NCBI GenBank assembly: GCA_937873695.1
Contig: CALMYL010000017.1
Span: 62,001-126,000 of the forward strand
Length of the DNA: 64,000 nucleotides
Source of the DNA: an uncultured Ignavibacteria bacterium
GTDB lineage: Bacteria; Bacteroidota; Ignavibacteria; Tepidaquicellales; OLB5
Direction: 5' to 3'
In this document: positions 1 to 8,405 of the stretch, one piece after another
Numbering within the stretch: the stretch's first letter is position 1
How the letters are laid out: each line of letters opens with the position of its first letter
Translations under genes and position numbers: made by a program
The notes under the pieces: generated by a model
Database searches by the model: none
The model's input: the letters and a program-made list of their open reading frames with translations, nothing else
Told to the model about the DNA's origin: nothing

Positions 1-177
1 ATAGGTTATCCTCCTAGATCATTCAATACATTTGCTGAAGTTGCTGAAGAAGCTGCCTTTTCAAGGCTGTACGGTGGTATTCATTATGAGTTTGATTCTA
101 TCAACGGACTTCAGGCAGGTCATATGCTCGGAAGATATATTCTGAATAAGATTCAGCTTACCACAATTCCTAACTAA
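1..177 (+). CDS. C-terminal end of a vanadium haloperoxidase/PAP2-like phosphoesterase (partial)
   Basis: An open frame runs from base 1 to a TAA at 175-177 and encodes 58 residues with no start in the window. It contains EEAAFSRLYGGIHYEFD followed by GLQAG. This matches the last conserved block of vanadium-dependent haloperoxidases and related PAP2 acid phosphatases, where the His of the SR-x(5)-H-x(3)-D segment (here in GGIHYEFD) binds the metal/phosphate oxyanion. In this lineage such proteins are usually exported and about 400-450 residues long. Whether it acts as a peroxidase or a phosphatase cannot be told from the tail. A terminator-like hairpin follows at 213-237. Confidence 0.7.
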   Translation: MGYPPRSFNTFAEVAEEAAFSRLYGGIHYEFDSINGLQAGHMLGRYILNKIQLTTIPN

Positions 178-212
178 AGAGCATATTAAAGTCATCATTT
201 TTAATTTCATGG

Positions 213-245
213 AACCCTGTCTTTCAAAGGCAGGGTTCTTATTTT
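213..245. terminator. Hairpin terminator between convergent genes
   Basis: AACCCTG (213-219) pairs with CAGGGTT (231-237), and T-rich sequence follows on the plus side. It lies between the plus-strand haloperoxidase tail and the minus-strand gene ending at 239. It probably ends the plus-strand transcript. Confidence 0.6.
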
Positions 246-1102
246 TCAATTTTTGATAACGATGAAGTTGATATACTGAAAAGAGAAAAGAGATTACTCA
301 ATTGAATTTTCGAGGATATGAACCACAACCCCAGGATTGCAGCATAGCTTCCGCCGCGTTCAATCCATTCCCAATAACCAAAAGCAGGATAGAACAGTTC
401 GCTGAACATTTTCCAGACCAGAATAGGTATCAATAATTGTCTTATTGGTTTTATGAGGATTGCAAATGCCGCAATGATTTCAAATATTCCTATAAATTGT
501 GCTGCTGAAGCCGGGTTTGAAATTCCTATTGATGCGTATTGATTCAATAGTCCTTGTTTTTGAATCACATTCAGCCATCCATGTCCGGCCAGCAAAAGAA
601 AAACAGTTAATCTTAAGCAAATTGCAGCGCGGTTTATTGTTTTTTCGTCAGTTGTTATATCAGGTTTCATCTTGGTGAACCATCCTTTCAGATCATTACT
701 GACTCCATATAAAAATAACATAGCCAGCGGTACACCATAATTCCCCGCACGCTCAATGAATTCGGCAAATGGTTCATGTGATAGCGGCCGCAGCAGCGCG
801 GTAAAGACTCCCCAAAAAACCAGCCAGGCAGGTACAATCCTCATCGGATAAACCAGCATAGTGGTCCCCATAATAATATCGAAAGTGCCAACAACAGGCA
901 TTAGTTTATATGCCATTTCCTGACCAATTCCAAAGACGCCAAAATAATTACACCATATTTGTTTGGTGATAATTCCAAAAGCGCCATGGCCTATGAAGCA
1001 CATAGCTATTGCAATCCTGAAAGTGAAGTGCAGTTTCTTTTCGGTAGAAAGATGGTCTGTCAAATTGATAAGATCAATTATTAGTAAGCCACTTCCACGC
1101 AA
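239..1102 (-). CDS. DoxX-like integral membrane protein with two homologous halves
   Basis: A 287-residue, strongly hydrophobic protein with about eight predicted membrane segments. Residues 28-133 and 163-262 align by eye. Both halves start with a helix ending in GHG (38-40 and 173-175), have a Pro-x-Arg or Pro-Ile-Arg turn in the middle, and end with an ER[AG]G-x-Y motif before the last helix (117-122 and 248-253). Each half has the four-helix layout of DoxX/DoxD-like proteins, so this looks like a fused tandem duplication. The function is unknown; DoxX-like proteins are often linked to redox chemistry or quinone/thiosulfate metabolism, but nothing here proves that. The ATG at 1102 overlaps the end of the upstream M20 gene by 29 bases, and the next ATG would remove part of helix 1. 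It is the last gene of the minus-strand block. Confidence 0.6.
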   Translation of the reverse strand: MRGSGLLIIDLINLTDHLSTEKKLHFTFRIAIAMCFIGHGAFGIITKQIWCNYFGVFGIGQEMAYKLMPVVGTFDIIMGTTMLVYPMRIVPAWLVFWGVFTALLRPLSHEPFAEFIERAGNYGVPLAMLFLYGVSNDLKGWFTKMKPDITTDEKTINRAAICLRLTVFLLLAGHGWLNVIQKQGLLNQYASIGISNPASAAQFIGIFEIIAAFAILIKPIRQLLIPILVWKMFSELFYPAFGYWEWIERGGSYAAILGLWFISSKIQLSNLFSLFSISTSSLSKIEK

Positions 1103-2255
1103 GGTATGCCATAAACGCTGCGCCTTGGGGAATTAATTTTTCATCAAGGTTTAATGTAGAAGTATGAAGTCCGGAAGTATTTCCGGCCCCGATCCAGTAA
1201 AAGGAGCCGGGGCACTTTTTTAAATAGTATGCAAAATCTTCGGCGAACATAAATCGCTCACCTTTAAAGATATTCTCTTTTCCTAAAAACTCACGGGCTG
1301 CATTTTGCGCAAAAGCAGTTTCCGCTATGGAATTATCAAGCTCAGGATATCCGGGTGATACTCTGAATTCGTAACCTGCTCCCGCAGCCTGAGTAATACC
1401 TTTAATTGTACGCTCTATCAGTATTAAAGTCTTTTTTCTAAGCTTTTCGTTCAGTGTTCTTACTGTACCTGAAAGTTCTGCGGTATCGGGAATTACATTA
1501 TTAATTGTACCTCCCGCAAACCTCCCGATTGTGATCACAATAGGTTCATATGGATCGGTATTTCTTGATACAATGGTCTGCAGCGCCAACACAACCTGTG
1601 AAGCGATAACAATAGGATCTATTGCCGATTGCGGTTTAGCGCCATGTCCGGCTTTGCCCTTAATTGTAATATATATTTCATCCTGAGATGCCATCATAAC
1701 ACCGGGGTAGAATCCAGCTTTGCCGGCCGGTTTGCCGGGCAGTATGTGCTGCCCGAAAATAGCGTCAACTTTAGGGTTTCTGAGAATTCCGTTCTTTATA
1801 AACACTGATGCTCCGCCCGGATTCTTCTCTTCAGCGGGCTGGAAAATAAACTTTACTGAACCATTGAGTTCCTTTTTCAGATCTTTCAGTATCAATGCGG
1901 CTCCATAAACCATAGCGGAGTGTGCATCATGTCCGCAGGCGTGCATAACTCCCGGATTTTTTGAGGCGAATTTCAATCCTGTATTTTCTGTGATAGGGAG
2001 AGCATCAATATCGGCTCTCAAAGCAACACACTTGCCTTTTTTGCCGTTTAGCAGGGCGTAAAGCCCTGTTTCAGTAATGCGGTTTACTTTGGCGAAACCT
2101 TTTTTCCTGAGTTTGTCATAAAGCAGTTTTGTAGTCTCAAATTCATTGAAAGCAGTTTCAGGATTAATGTGAATTTTTCTTCTGAGCTCTATCATCTCTT
2201 TGCTGTATTCAGCAGAGAGCTTAAGTATTCTATTTTTTATTTCAGCTTTTGACAT
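1074..2255 (-). CDS. M20 family amidohydrolase (N-acyl amino acid / hippurate hydrolase type)
   Basis: A 393-residue cytosolic metal-dependent amidohydrolase that removes acyl groups from N-acyl amino acids or related amides. Visible M20D features are the metal-binding HACGHDAH at residues 105-112, QPAEE at 139-143 with the catalytic and metal Glu pair, GQHILPG near 168, and a final His close to the C-terminus in SGLHTS. Length is normal for the AmhX/HipO/ILR1-like group. There is no signal peptide. It follows the Wzi-like gene with only two bases between stop and start, so it is probably cotranscribed with the polysaccharide genes, although a role there is not obvious. The substrate cannot be assigned from sequence. 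Confidence 0.85.
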   Translation of the reverse strand: MSKAEIKNRILKLSAEYSKEMIELRRKIHINPETAFNEFETTKLLYDKLRKKGFAKVNRITETGLYALLNGKKGKCVALRADIDALPITENTGLKFASKNPGVMHACGHDAHSAMVYGAALILKDLKKELNGSVKFIFQPAEEKNPGGASVFIKNGILRNPKVDAIFGQHILPGKPAGKAGFYPGVMMASQDEIYITIKGKAGHGAKPQSAIDPIVIASQVVLALQTIVSRNTDPYEPIVITIGRFAGGTINNVIPDTAELSGTVRTLNEKLRKKTLILIERTIKGITQAAGAGYEFRVSPGYPELDNSIAETAFAQNAAREFLGKENIFKGERFMFAEDFAYYLKKCPGSFYWIGAGNTSGLHTSTLNLDEKLIPQGAAFMAYLAWKWLTNN

Positions 2256-2257
2256 TC

Positions 2258-3952
2258 TTAATAATCTATTCTGAATGAGCCCCAGAAAATATTTTCGCCA
2301 TATGAAATATTCCTGTCAACATAATCATAATTTCTGCGCTGGTATCTTATGGTAAAAAAATATTGTTTTATGGGTTCAAATTCCAATTCCGCAATTATAA
2401 CATTTCTGTTAATCCTGATACCGTTTAAGAACTCATTTTTCCTGGCAAAATCCTCGCTGCCATTAAGGATATTTGAGCCTACATTTATAAAATTACCCAG
2501 GCTGTCGGTGTAATTTTCGCCGGTACGCTGCATTTTATAAGTTACGGCAAACTTAACCCGGCTCCCGAAATTGTACGCCAGGCGGAAGGCATGTTCATCT
2601 GAATTAGGGTTGAGTGAGTGACCCATTGGGAGGTTCCAGTTGGCATATGAATTATTAATTTCTCTGTGCGCGTATACAAACGGTTCTACTTTGGTGTATT
2701 CATACGCAAGAGCAAGATTAGGCAGAGTGAATGCATTCTGCCAGTTAATACCGCCCTGAACTGCGAATTTATTGTCATTTCCTTTTGCTGAATCATTGCT
2801 GATAGTTTCAAAATTCAGATCATCTATCAATAAACTTCCCTGGATAGAGATATTTTTTGCCGGGTATACCTGCATATCAAGTCCCAGCAGTGTGTTATTG
2901 GAATTTTTGCCCGGAAGTTCTGTATTCATATCCGCTGAGGTAAGAAAACTTATTGGATTTATGAAAGCGAAATTCATTGGCACATTGCTGTATACAACCA
3001 TTTCATTGAATGCCAGTTTGAATGAGTTATTGAAGAACGGACCAAGCTCGAGTCTGTGGAAGACAAGGTATTTTGATGACAGCTGCGCTCCGGCTGAATC
3101 ATTGCCAACAATACTTGAATGAAAGAATGAATACCTTATCTTCTTGTAATGAAGATCAAGTTTCAGGAAATCAAATGGTGCTGAATTCTTGTTTGAAAGA
3201 AATAGTTTATCAATATAGCCAGTTCCAAAACTCAGCGCTTCTCTTCCAACAGTAAGTCCAAGCCAGTCCTTAGCCGGCGCGTATCTTAAATAACCCTCAT
3301 AGCTGTCAAAGGTCTTGTTGCCTTCGCTTCGGTATTTTCTTATCGAAGAAAGCAGCGGGTCAACAAAAGCAGTACGCTGCGCATCTTCAGAAGTTCCGCC
3401 CAGTCTGACACCATTGGATAACCTAAGGTAATAACCAACTGAATTGAACAATGTACCGCGTATTCTTGTGCCCAGCTCACCAAGCAATACATGGGGCTTA
3501 CCGGCAGAATCGCCATCTAAACCGATATATCTTACATTAGCCAGTCCATCCCAGAAAAATGTTACATTTGAATCAACAGAAGTTAACAGGTATTTTTGTT
3601 TTTTATTTGAAAACAACACTCCAACACCCTTTTTAGAAAAGAAGTTTGAAGAACCTTTCAGAGTGCCGTACATATCATATTCAAACTCGGTGGTATAATA
3701 GTCAAGCAGTTCTTTATCTGTTTTGGAAAGTTTGTTCCTTTTTGCCGTAATTTCCTTTAAGCAGTTAGCAGCTTCTCTGCGTGAAACGGGTCCCATTGAG
3801 GATGAATAGCTATCTATAACCTTATTGGTGAACATCCTGTCCAGAAAATCATAAACAGGGTTTGAAAGAGGTACCAATTCAACCTGTGAGTAAGATACTT
3901 TAACGACACTCAGCAGTATCATTAAAGCCAAGAAGCAACCGAGCTTTTTCAT
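2258..3952 (-). CDS. Wzi-like capsule assembly outer-membrane beta-barrel protein
   Basis: A 564-residue exported protein. Residues 1-22 form a signal peptide ending in SYSQ. A short N-terminal alpha-helical part (about 27-80) has the VPLSNPVYDFLDRM segment seen in many exported proteins of this lineage, followed by long runs of alternating hydrophobic/polar strands and a C-terminal aromatic-rich strand ending in FRIDY. This is the layout of the Wzi/Caps_assemb family, 18-stranded outer-membrane barrels that anchor capsule or exopolysaccharide at the cell surface. Its place directly after gmhA and the sugar-modifying genes supports a role in holding or exporting the glycan. No single catalytic motif is expected. 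The family call rests on overall pattern and context. Confidence 0.6.
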   Translation of the reverse strand: MKKLGCFLALMILLSVVKVSYSQVELVPLSNPVYDFLDRMFTNKVIDSYSSSMGPVSRREAANCLKEITAKRNKLSKTDKELLDYYTTEFEYDMYGTLKGSSNFFSKKGVGVLFSNKKQKYLLTSVDSNVTFFWDGLANVRYIGLDGDSAGKPHVLLGELGTRIRGTLFNSVGYYLRLSNGVRLGGTSEDAQRTAFVDPLLSSIRKYRSEGNKTFDSYEGYLRYAPAKDWLGLTVGREALSFGTGYIDKLFLSNKNSAPFDFLKLDLHYKKIRYSFFHSSIVGNDSAGAQLSSKYLVFHRLELGPFFNNSFKLAFNEMVVYSNVPMNFAFINPISFLTSADMNTELPGKNSNNTLLGLDMQVYPAKNISIQGSLLIDDLNFETISNDSAKGNDNKFAVQGGINWQNAFTLPNLALAYEYTKVEPFVYAHREINNSYANWNLPMGHSLNPNSDEHAFRLAYNFGSRVKFAVTYKMQRTGENYTDSLGNFINVGSNILNGSEDFARKNEFLNGIRINRNVIIAELEFEPIKQYFFTIRYQRRNYDYVDRNISYGENIFWGSFRIDY

Positions 3953-3974
3953 AATATAGTTTAAAGTAGATTAA

Positions 3975-4544
3975 TTAATTTAGCTGTTTGAATTTTTCTC
4001 TGAGTTCAAGAATAACATAATGAAAGACTATAGAATGAATGCTTTCAGCGGTGCACATTTCATTCAGCGGCACGTGCAGTGTATGCTGCGCCATTTTGAA
4101 CAATTTCCCGCCATCGTATGCAGTAACCCCTATAGTTATCATTCCATTATTATTTGCCCATTCAATAGCTTTGGTAATATTAGGGCTGTTGCCTGAACCG
4201 CTGATTGCAATAACCAGGTCGCCGGGTTTTGCATAAGTAACAAGCTGCTGCTCAAAAATTGTTTCGTAGCCCTCATCGTTTGCCTGGGCGGTCAAAAAAG
4301 GCGTATTATCGGTCAGGCTTAATGCTTTAAGCCTGACTTCATGTACAGGATGAATTTTTGTACCTTTTGCCAGGTCCTGGGCCAAATGCGATGCATTTGC
4401 TGAACTGCCGCCATTACCAATGACAAAAACAAATTTGTCATTCTTGTATGCATCAACAAGCAGTTCAATAAAATTATCAATTTCAGCCTGTTCAACTGAA
4501 TCCATTGTATCAGTTACTAGTTGCTTGTAGCTTTTAAAATCCAT
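3975..4544 (-). CDS. gmhA: Sedoheptulose-7-phosphate isomerase (SIS domain)
   Basis: A 189-residue single SIS-domain protein that converts sedoheptulose 7-phosphate to D-glycero-D-manno-heptose 7-phosphate, the first step of heptose nucleotide synthesis. The phosphate-binding loop GNGGSSANASH is at about residues 43-53. A second loop has SGSGNSPN near 115-122, and a C-terminal TAESIHSIVFH helix carries the catalytic Glu/His pair of the GmhA family. Length is typical. Two genes upstream is a GHMP kinase of the HddA type, which would phosphorylate the product, so both act in the GDP-heptose type pathway. The remaining steps (GmhB phosphatase, HddC guanylyltransferase) are not in the window. A 106-bp gap separates it from the upstream epimerase gene. 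Confidence 0.85.
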   Translation of the reverse strand: MDFKSYKQLVTDTMDSVEQAEIDNFIELLVDAYKNDKFVFVIGNGGSSANASHLAQDLAKGTKIHPVHEVRLKALSLTDNTPFLTAQANDEGYETIFEQQLVTYAKPGDLVIAISGSGNSPNITKAIEWANNNGMITIGVTAYDGGKLFKMAQHTLHVPLNEMCTAESIHSIVFHYVILELREKFKQLN

Positions 4545-4650
4545 AAATGTATATTTTTAGTTATTTTTATGATTAATTACAAAAATCTGCATAAAAAGAT
4601 ATTATCACAATGAAAATAGTTCATAAAGGTAAAATAATGTAAAATAACAA

Positions 4651-5766
4651 TTAAATCCCTGCTTTTCTCACTACATTCAGATTTTTCATGGTACTTTCGG
4701 CATACGCCAGAATGTCTTCGATATCTGTTTGTGCCCTCAAATACTCAACATATTCCTTAACACTGTCTTCGGCGGTTCTTAATGGTGACCAGCCAAGTGA
4801 TTTGAGTTTGGTAATATCTGAGCATGCGTTCCTGGTGTCACCAAAACGGTATTCCCCTGAAATGTTTGCTTTAATATTTTCCTTACCAAATTCCCGGGCT
4901 ACAATTTCAGAAAAACCCTTTACGGTATATGCTTTACCGCCGCCAACATTAAAAGCATTATAATTTGCCCTTTCATCCTGCATAACAAGTATATTGGCAT
5001 CTACTACATCATGAACATTCACGAAATCACGCATCATTAAGCCATCTTCATAAACGGTAGGAGCTTTATCAAAAAAGTAACTCAATGAAAATATCCTGCA
5101 TGCTCCGCTGTACATATTATAAAATGACTGTCTTGAGCCTTGTACTATTGAGTATCGCATAGCAACGCTGGGAATGTTATAACGCTCTCCAAAATTCAGA
5201 GCCATCAGTTCCTGTGAATATTTTGAAATTGCGTATTGATTCGGGGGACATGCATAAGTTTCAGGTGTCCATACATATTCAAGAGGGTTACTATCTTTAT
5301 CTGTGAAATTCCACTGTCCTTTTTCAAGCTGTTCGTTTGACCTCCGTTTGGGATATACAAAATTTCCTTCTTTATCCCTGTATATGCCTTCGCCATTAAC
5401 AAATTGAGATGAGGCAACAACTATTTTTTTGATTGGCAGGTTCTTTGCAACAGCAATCTCATATATCAGGGCTGTACTGACAGAATTTACATGGAAAAAA
5501 GTGGAAAAATCAGGCAGGTAATCCTGGTATGCAGCAAGATGAAAAACGTAATCCACACCCTCAAGGGCTTTTTCAATAGTATCTCGGTCCCTTACATCAC
5601 CAAGGATAAATTCTGCATCCACTGGAATATAGGAAGGTTTGCCTTTTAGATGAACGGGTTTTTGAAGGTTATCTAGAATTCTGACAGAATAGCCGATTTT
5701 AAGCAGCCTATCAACTGTATGAGAGCCAATAAATCCTGCGCCGCCTGTTACTAATACTTTTTCCAT
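4651..5766 (-). CDS. NAD-dependent nucleotide-sugar epimerase/dehydratase (extended SDR)
   Basis: A 371-residue extended short-chain dehydrogenase. The NAD-binding GGAGFIG is at residues 8-14, GDVRD marks the adenine-binding Asp region near 56-60, FHLAAYQD follows, and the catalytic YAISK (Tyr-x3-Lys) lies near residues 177-181. The N-terminal region with its DNL...HLKGKPSYIP spacing resembles dTDP-L-rhamnose 4-epimerases and related bacterial sugar epimerases. It sits between gmhA and the heptose kinase gene, so its substrate may be a nucleotide-activated heptose or another sugar of the same glycan. The exact substrate is not decidable from sequence. Confidence 0.8.
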   Translation of the reverse strand: MEKVLVTGGAGFIGSHTVDRLLKIGYSVRILDNLQKPVHLKGKPSYIPVDAEFILGDVRDRDTIEKALEGVDYVFHLAAYQDYLPDFSTFFHVNSVSTALIYEIAVAKNLPIKKIVVASSQFVNGEGIYRDKEGNFVYPKRRSNEQLEKGQWNFTDKDSNPLEYVWTPETYACPPNQYAISKYSQELMALNFGERYNIPSVAMRYSIVQGSRQSFYNMYSGACRIFSLSYFFDKAPTVYEDGLMMRDFVNVHDVVDANILVMQDERANYNAFNVGGGKAYTVKGFSEIVAREFGKENIKANISGEYRFGDTRNACSDITKLKSLGWSPLRTAEDSVKEYVEYLRAQTDIEDILAYAESTMKNLNVVRKAGI

Positions 5767-5784
5767 TTATTACAAATAATGCAT

Positions 5785-6774
5785 TTATTTTATATCATAT
5801 CTTGTCTGATCGAAAATGATCTTGCTGCCGTACTTTTCAAGGAAGAATGGCAGTTCCCTATACATCCTCATACTTCTCCTGAGTGTATCCTGTTTATCCC
5901 TTTCGCAATACACCAAAAGAAATCCGCCTCCCCCGGCTCCGGAGATCTTAGCACCCAAAGCACCGCCATCCATAGCCAGCTGATGCATTTTATCAATTTC
6001 ACTATTAGAAACATTAGATGCCAATTGCTTCTTCATTTCCCAGTTGATCTTAAGGTTTTCGCCGACTCTGTTTATATCAAGTGAATTGAGTCCATCCAGA
6101 GTATCAAAAGCCAGTTCTTTGATCTTATGGTGAAACTCAATTTTGCTCAGTACGTTTTTGCTTTGTTCTTCAAGAATTGAGGCAGCTTTGCGCGTTGTAT
6201 CTGTAAAAAACAATAGAAGATTAGAGCCTAATTTTCGTTTTGCTTCACTTACAATTTCAATAGGTGTAACCTCGACAGTTTCATCTTTGCAAAATCTGAA
6301 AGATTTAAGTCCACCATAGGCTGCAATATACTGATCCTGCTTTCCTATGGGTCGTTTCAGAATGTCAATCTCAATTTTGCAGGCTTCAACAGCAAGCTGT
6401 TCCGCGGTAACCAGTTTGCCTAAATACTGGTAAAACGCATGAAGCAATCCTACCGTCAGGCTGCTTGAAGATCCGAGTCCCGAGCCTTCAGAGGGAATAT
6501 CGGCAAACATCATTACCTCAAAACCTTTAGTCATGCCTGTTAGCAGTGCTGCCTCTCTTACAAGGTCATGTTTAATCTCATTTATTGATTCAATTATTTC
6601 TTTACTGGAATAATCGACATAAATGAGATTATCAAATCGTTCCTTTACAATAACATAAATATACTTATCAATGGCTGTACTAACAACAAATCCTTCATAT
6701 GGAAGGTAGTAATTTGAAAGATCAGTGCCGCCTCCTGATAAACTTATCCTTAACGGTGTTTGCGAGATAATCAA
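5785..6774 (-). CDS. hddA: GHMP kinase, probable D-glycero-alpha-D-manno-heptose 7-phosphate kinase
   Basis: A 329-residue GHMP-superfamily sugar kinase. The N-terminus TPLRISLSGGGTDLSNYY (residues 5-22) is the hallmark of the HddA/fucokinase-like branch. The ATP-binding loop EGSGLGSSSSLTVGLLHA follows near residues 96-113, and the C-terminal GGALGAKISGAGGGGFL loop is near 270-286. With gmhA two genes downstream it most likely phosphorylates D-glycero-D-manno-heptose 7-phosphate at C1, on the route to GDP-heptose used in surface glycans. It starts three bases after the acetyltransferase stop, so the pair is translationally close. An alternative would be a kinase for another 6-deoxy or seven-carbon sugar. 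Confidence 0.8.
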   Translation of the reverse strand: MIISQTPLRISLSGGGTDLSNYYLPYEGFVVSTAIDKYIYVIVKERFDNLIYVDYSSKEIIESINEIKHDLVREAALLTGMTKGFEVMMFADIPSEGSGLGSSSSLTVGLLHAFYQYLGKLVTAEQLAVEACKIEIDILKRPIGKQDQYIAAYGGLKSFRFCKDETVEVTPIEIVSEAKRKLGSNLLLFFTDTTRKAASILEEQSKNVLSKIEFHHKIKELAFDTLDGLNSLDINRVGENLKINWEMKKQLASNVSNSEIDKMHQLAMDGGALGAKISGAGGGGFLLVYCERDKQDTLRRSMRMYRELPFFLEKYGSKIIFDQTRYDIK

Positions 6775-6777
6775 TGT

Positions 6778-7359
6778 TTATATTTCCTTTACTATACCAA
6801 TTTTATCGTCAGGGGTATAAGTGTATTTATTACCATCAGAATCTGATGCTGAATTGTTTGAATCAAAGATCAGTTTGTCTCCTGTTTTGCCGACCCAGTA
6901 TCTGAATTTAGCGGGATTTCCTGTAACCAGGGCAAAATCAGGCACTGATCTGGTAACTACAGAACCTGCCCCAATCAGACAATATCTTCCTAATGTAATT
7001 CCGCACAAAATGGTTGCGTTAGCCCCAACACTCGCTCCCTTTTTTAACAATGTAGATAAAAATTGTCCTGAATGTCTCTTACTTCTTGGGAACATATCAT
7101 TTGTGAAAACGGCGTTGGGACCCAAAAAAACATCATCTTCAACTACAAGTCCCTCCCACAGAGAAATTCCATTTTTAATTGTAACTCTGTTGCCTATGGT
7201 AACACCGCTTTCAACAAATACATAATCGCAGAGATTACAGTCTTCGCCTATTTTAACATCTTTAAGCACATGTGCGAATGCCCATATCCTGGTTTTCGCG
7301 CCAATATCGTCAGATTCGACAAGAGCATTGGGATGAACGAAATATTTTTTTTTCATCAA
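6778..7359 (-). CDS. Left-handed beta-helix N-acetyltransferase, WbpD-like
   Basis: A 193-residue hexapeptide-repeat acyltransferase. Rows of the [LIV]-G-x(4) type run from about residue 14 to 150 (DIGAKTRIWAFAHV, KIGEDCNLCDYVFV, TIGNRVTIKNGI, and later ASVGANATILCGI and TLGRYCLIGAGSVV). The FTNDMFPRS segment is characteristic of WbpD/WlbB enzymes, which acetylate the 3-amino group of UDP-2-acetamido-3-amino-2,3-dideoxyglucuronate. The flanking Gfo/Idh/MocA and DegT genes supply the WbpB-like oxidation and WbpE-like transamination of the same pathway, which strengthens this reading. Its start abuts the stop of the upstream dehydrogenase gene. Confidence 0.8.
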   Translation of the reverse strand: MMKKKYFVHPNALVESDDIGAKTRIWAFAHVLKDVKIGEDCNLCDYVFVESGVTIGNRVTIKNGISLWEGLVVEDDVFLGPNAVFTNDMFPRSKRHSGQFLSTLLKKGASVGANATILCGITLGRYCLIGAGSVVTRSVPDFALVTGNPAKFRYWVGKTGDKLIFDSNNSASDSDGNKYTYTPDDKIGIVKEI

Positions 7360-8385
7360 CTATTGTTTAATAAAAGATTCACTGGAAGTTTCAAGAAGTT
7401 TCACGACTTCAAGACCTATTTTGCCATCATTGACAAGTGGTTTTTTAAAAATTATTGAATTTATGAATTCCTGACACTCAAGTCTTAAAGGTTCATGCTG
7501 CTCGAGGGGAATCATTGTTATTTCGCCTGATTGATATCCAAGTACACCGGAATCAACTGCTTTGCTTTTTATCCTGTTATCTATTCCCAGCCCGTATAAT
7601 TTCAGTTTGCCATCAAGCGCCAGCATTTCATCATAAATCAGGGTTCCTTCAGTTCCGAATACCTGCATCAGTCTGACCTTATTCGACGAGATCCACCCCA
7701 AATGGATGTGTGCAGTCGCTCCGCTTTTGAAATTAAGATCAATATGTGCATTATTAGTAAGCCTGAACTTATTTTTTGCACCCGGTGCATTAAACGCGCC
7801 AAAAGGATACTCATTCCTGAAAGATGTAACCTTCCAAGGCGCTTCATTAAGGAGATATAAAATTATTGAAAAATCATGCGGACCCAGGTCCCAGATAACA
7901 TCTACTTCTGATTCAGGGGGACCAAGATTGATCCTTGTGGAAGTAATATGCAGAACTTTTCCGATAACCTTTTTCTTCAGAAGTTCTTTAATTTTTCTTA
8001 CTGCGGGGGCAAACTGGAACACATGGCCAACTGCAAGTTTTTTCCCCAGCTTTTCTGCAGTATATACCATAGATTCAGCTTCTTCGGTACTATATGCCAT
8101 GGGTTTTTCAACGAAGACATGTTTTCCCAAAATCATGGCTTCTTCTGCCAGTGCCATATGAGTTGTTACAGGAGTTGAAATAACAACAGCTCCAATAGAT
8201 TTATCTCTTAATATTTCACGGTAATCCTTTGTAACTTCGACAGTGGGGAATTCCTTCTTTATAAATTCAAGCCTGCCGGCTTTCAAGTCGCTTACTTTTT
8301 TAACCCTGCAGTTGGGTAGACCCATGAAATTCCTGATCAGCTTAGGTCCCCAATACCCGGCACCAATGACGCCGATATTAATGAT
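7360..8385 (-). CDS. Gfo/Idh/MocA NAD-dependent sugar dehydrogenase, start codon non-canonical
   Basis: The first ATG in frame (8323-8325) gives 321 residues but would cut off the Rossmann fold. The codons just upstream on the minus strand read K-I-I-N-I-G-V-I-G-A-G-Y-W-G-P-K-L-I-R-N-F, a perfect family N-terminus. The in-frame stretch back to a stop at 8446-8448 has no ATG, GTG or TTG. The start must therefore be an ATT/ATC (for example 8383-8385 or 8380-8382), or a mutation or sequence error has removed it. Other family marks are EKPMAYSTEEAE, AVGHVFQFAPAVR and the GPHDFSI catalytic His. With the neighbouring aminotransferase and acetyltransferase it probably acts like WbpB, oxidising the C3 of a UDP-N-acetylaminouronate. 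The start coordinate given is a best guess. Confidence 0.75.
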   Translation of the reverse strand: MINIGVIGAGYWGPKLIRNFMGLPNCRVKKVSDLKAGRLEFIKKEFPTVEVTKDYREILRDKSIGAVVISTPVTTHMALAEEAMILGKHVFVEKPMAYSTEEAESMVYTAEKLGKKLAVGHVFQFAPAVRKIKELLKKKVIGKVLHITSTRINLGPPESEVDVIWDLGPHDFSIILYLLNEAPWKVTSFRNEYPFGAFNAPGAKNKFRLTNNAHIDLNFKSGATAHIHLGWISSNKVRLMQVFGTEGTLIYDEMLALDGKLKLYGLGIDNRIKSKAVDSGVLGYQSGEITMIPLEQHEPLRLECQEFINSIIFKKPLVNDGKIGLEVVKLLETSSESFIKQ

Positions 8386-8405
8386 TTTCTCTGTGGATTT
8401 GATAA

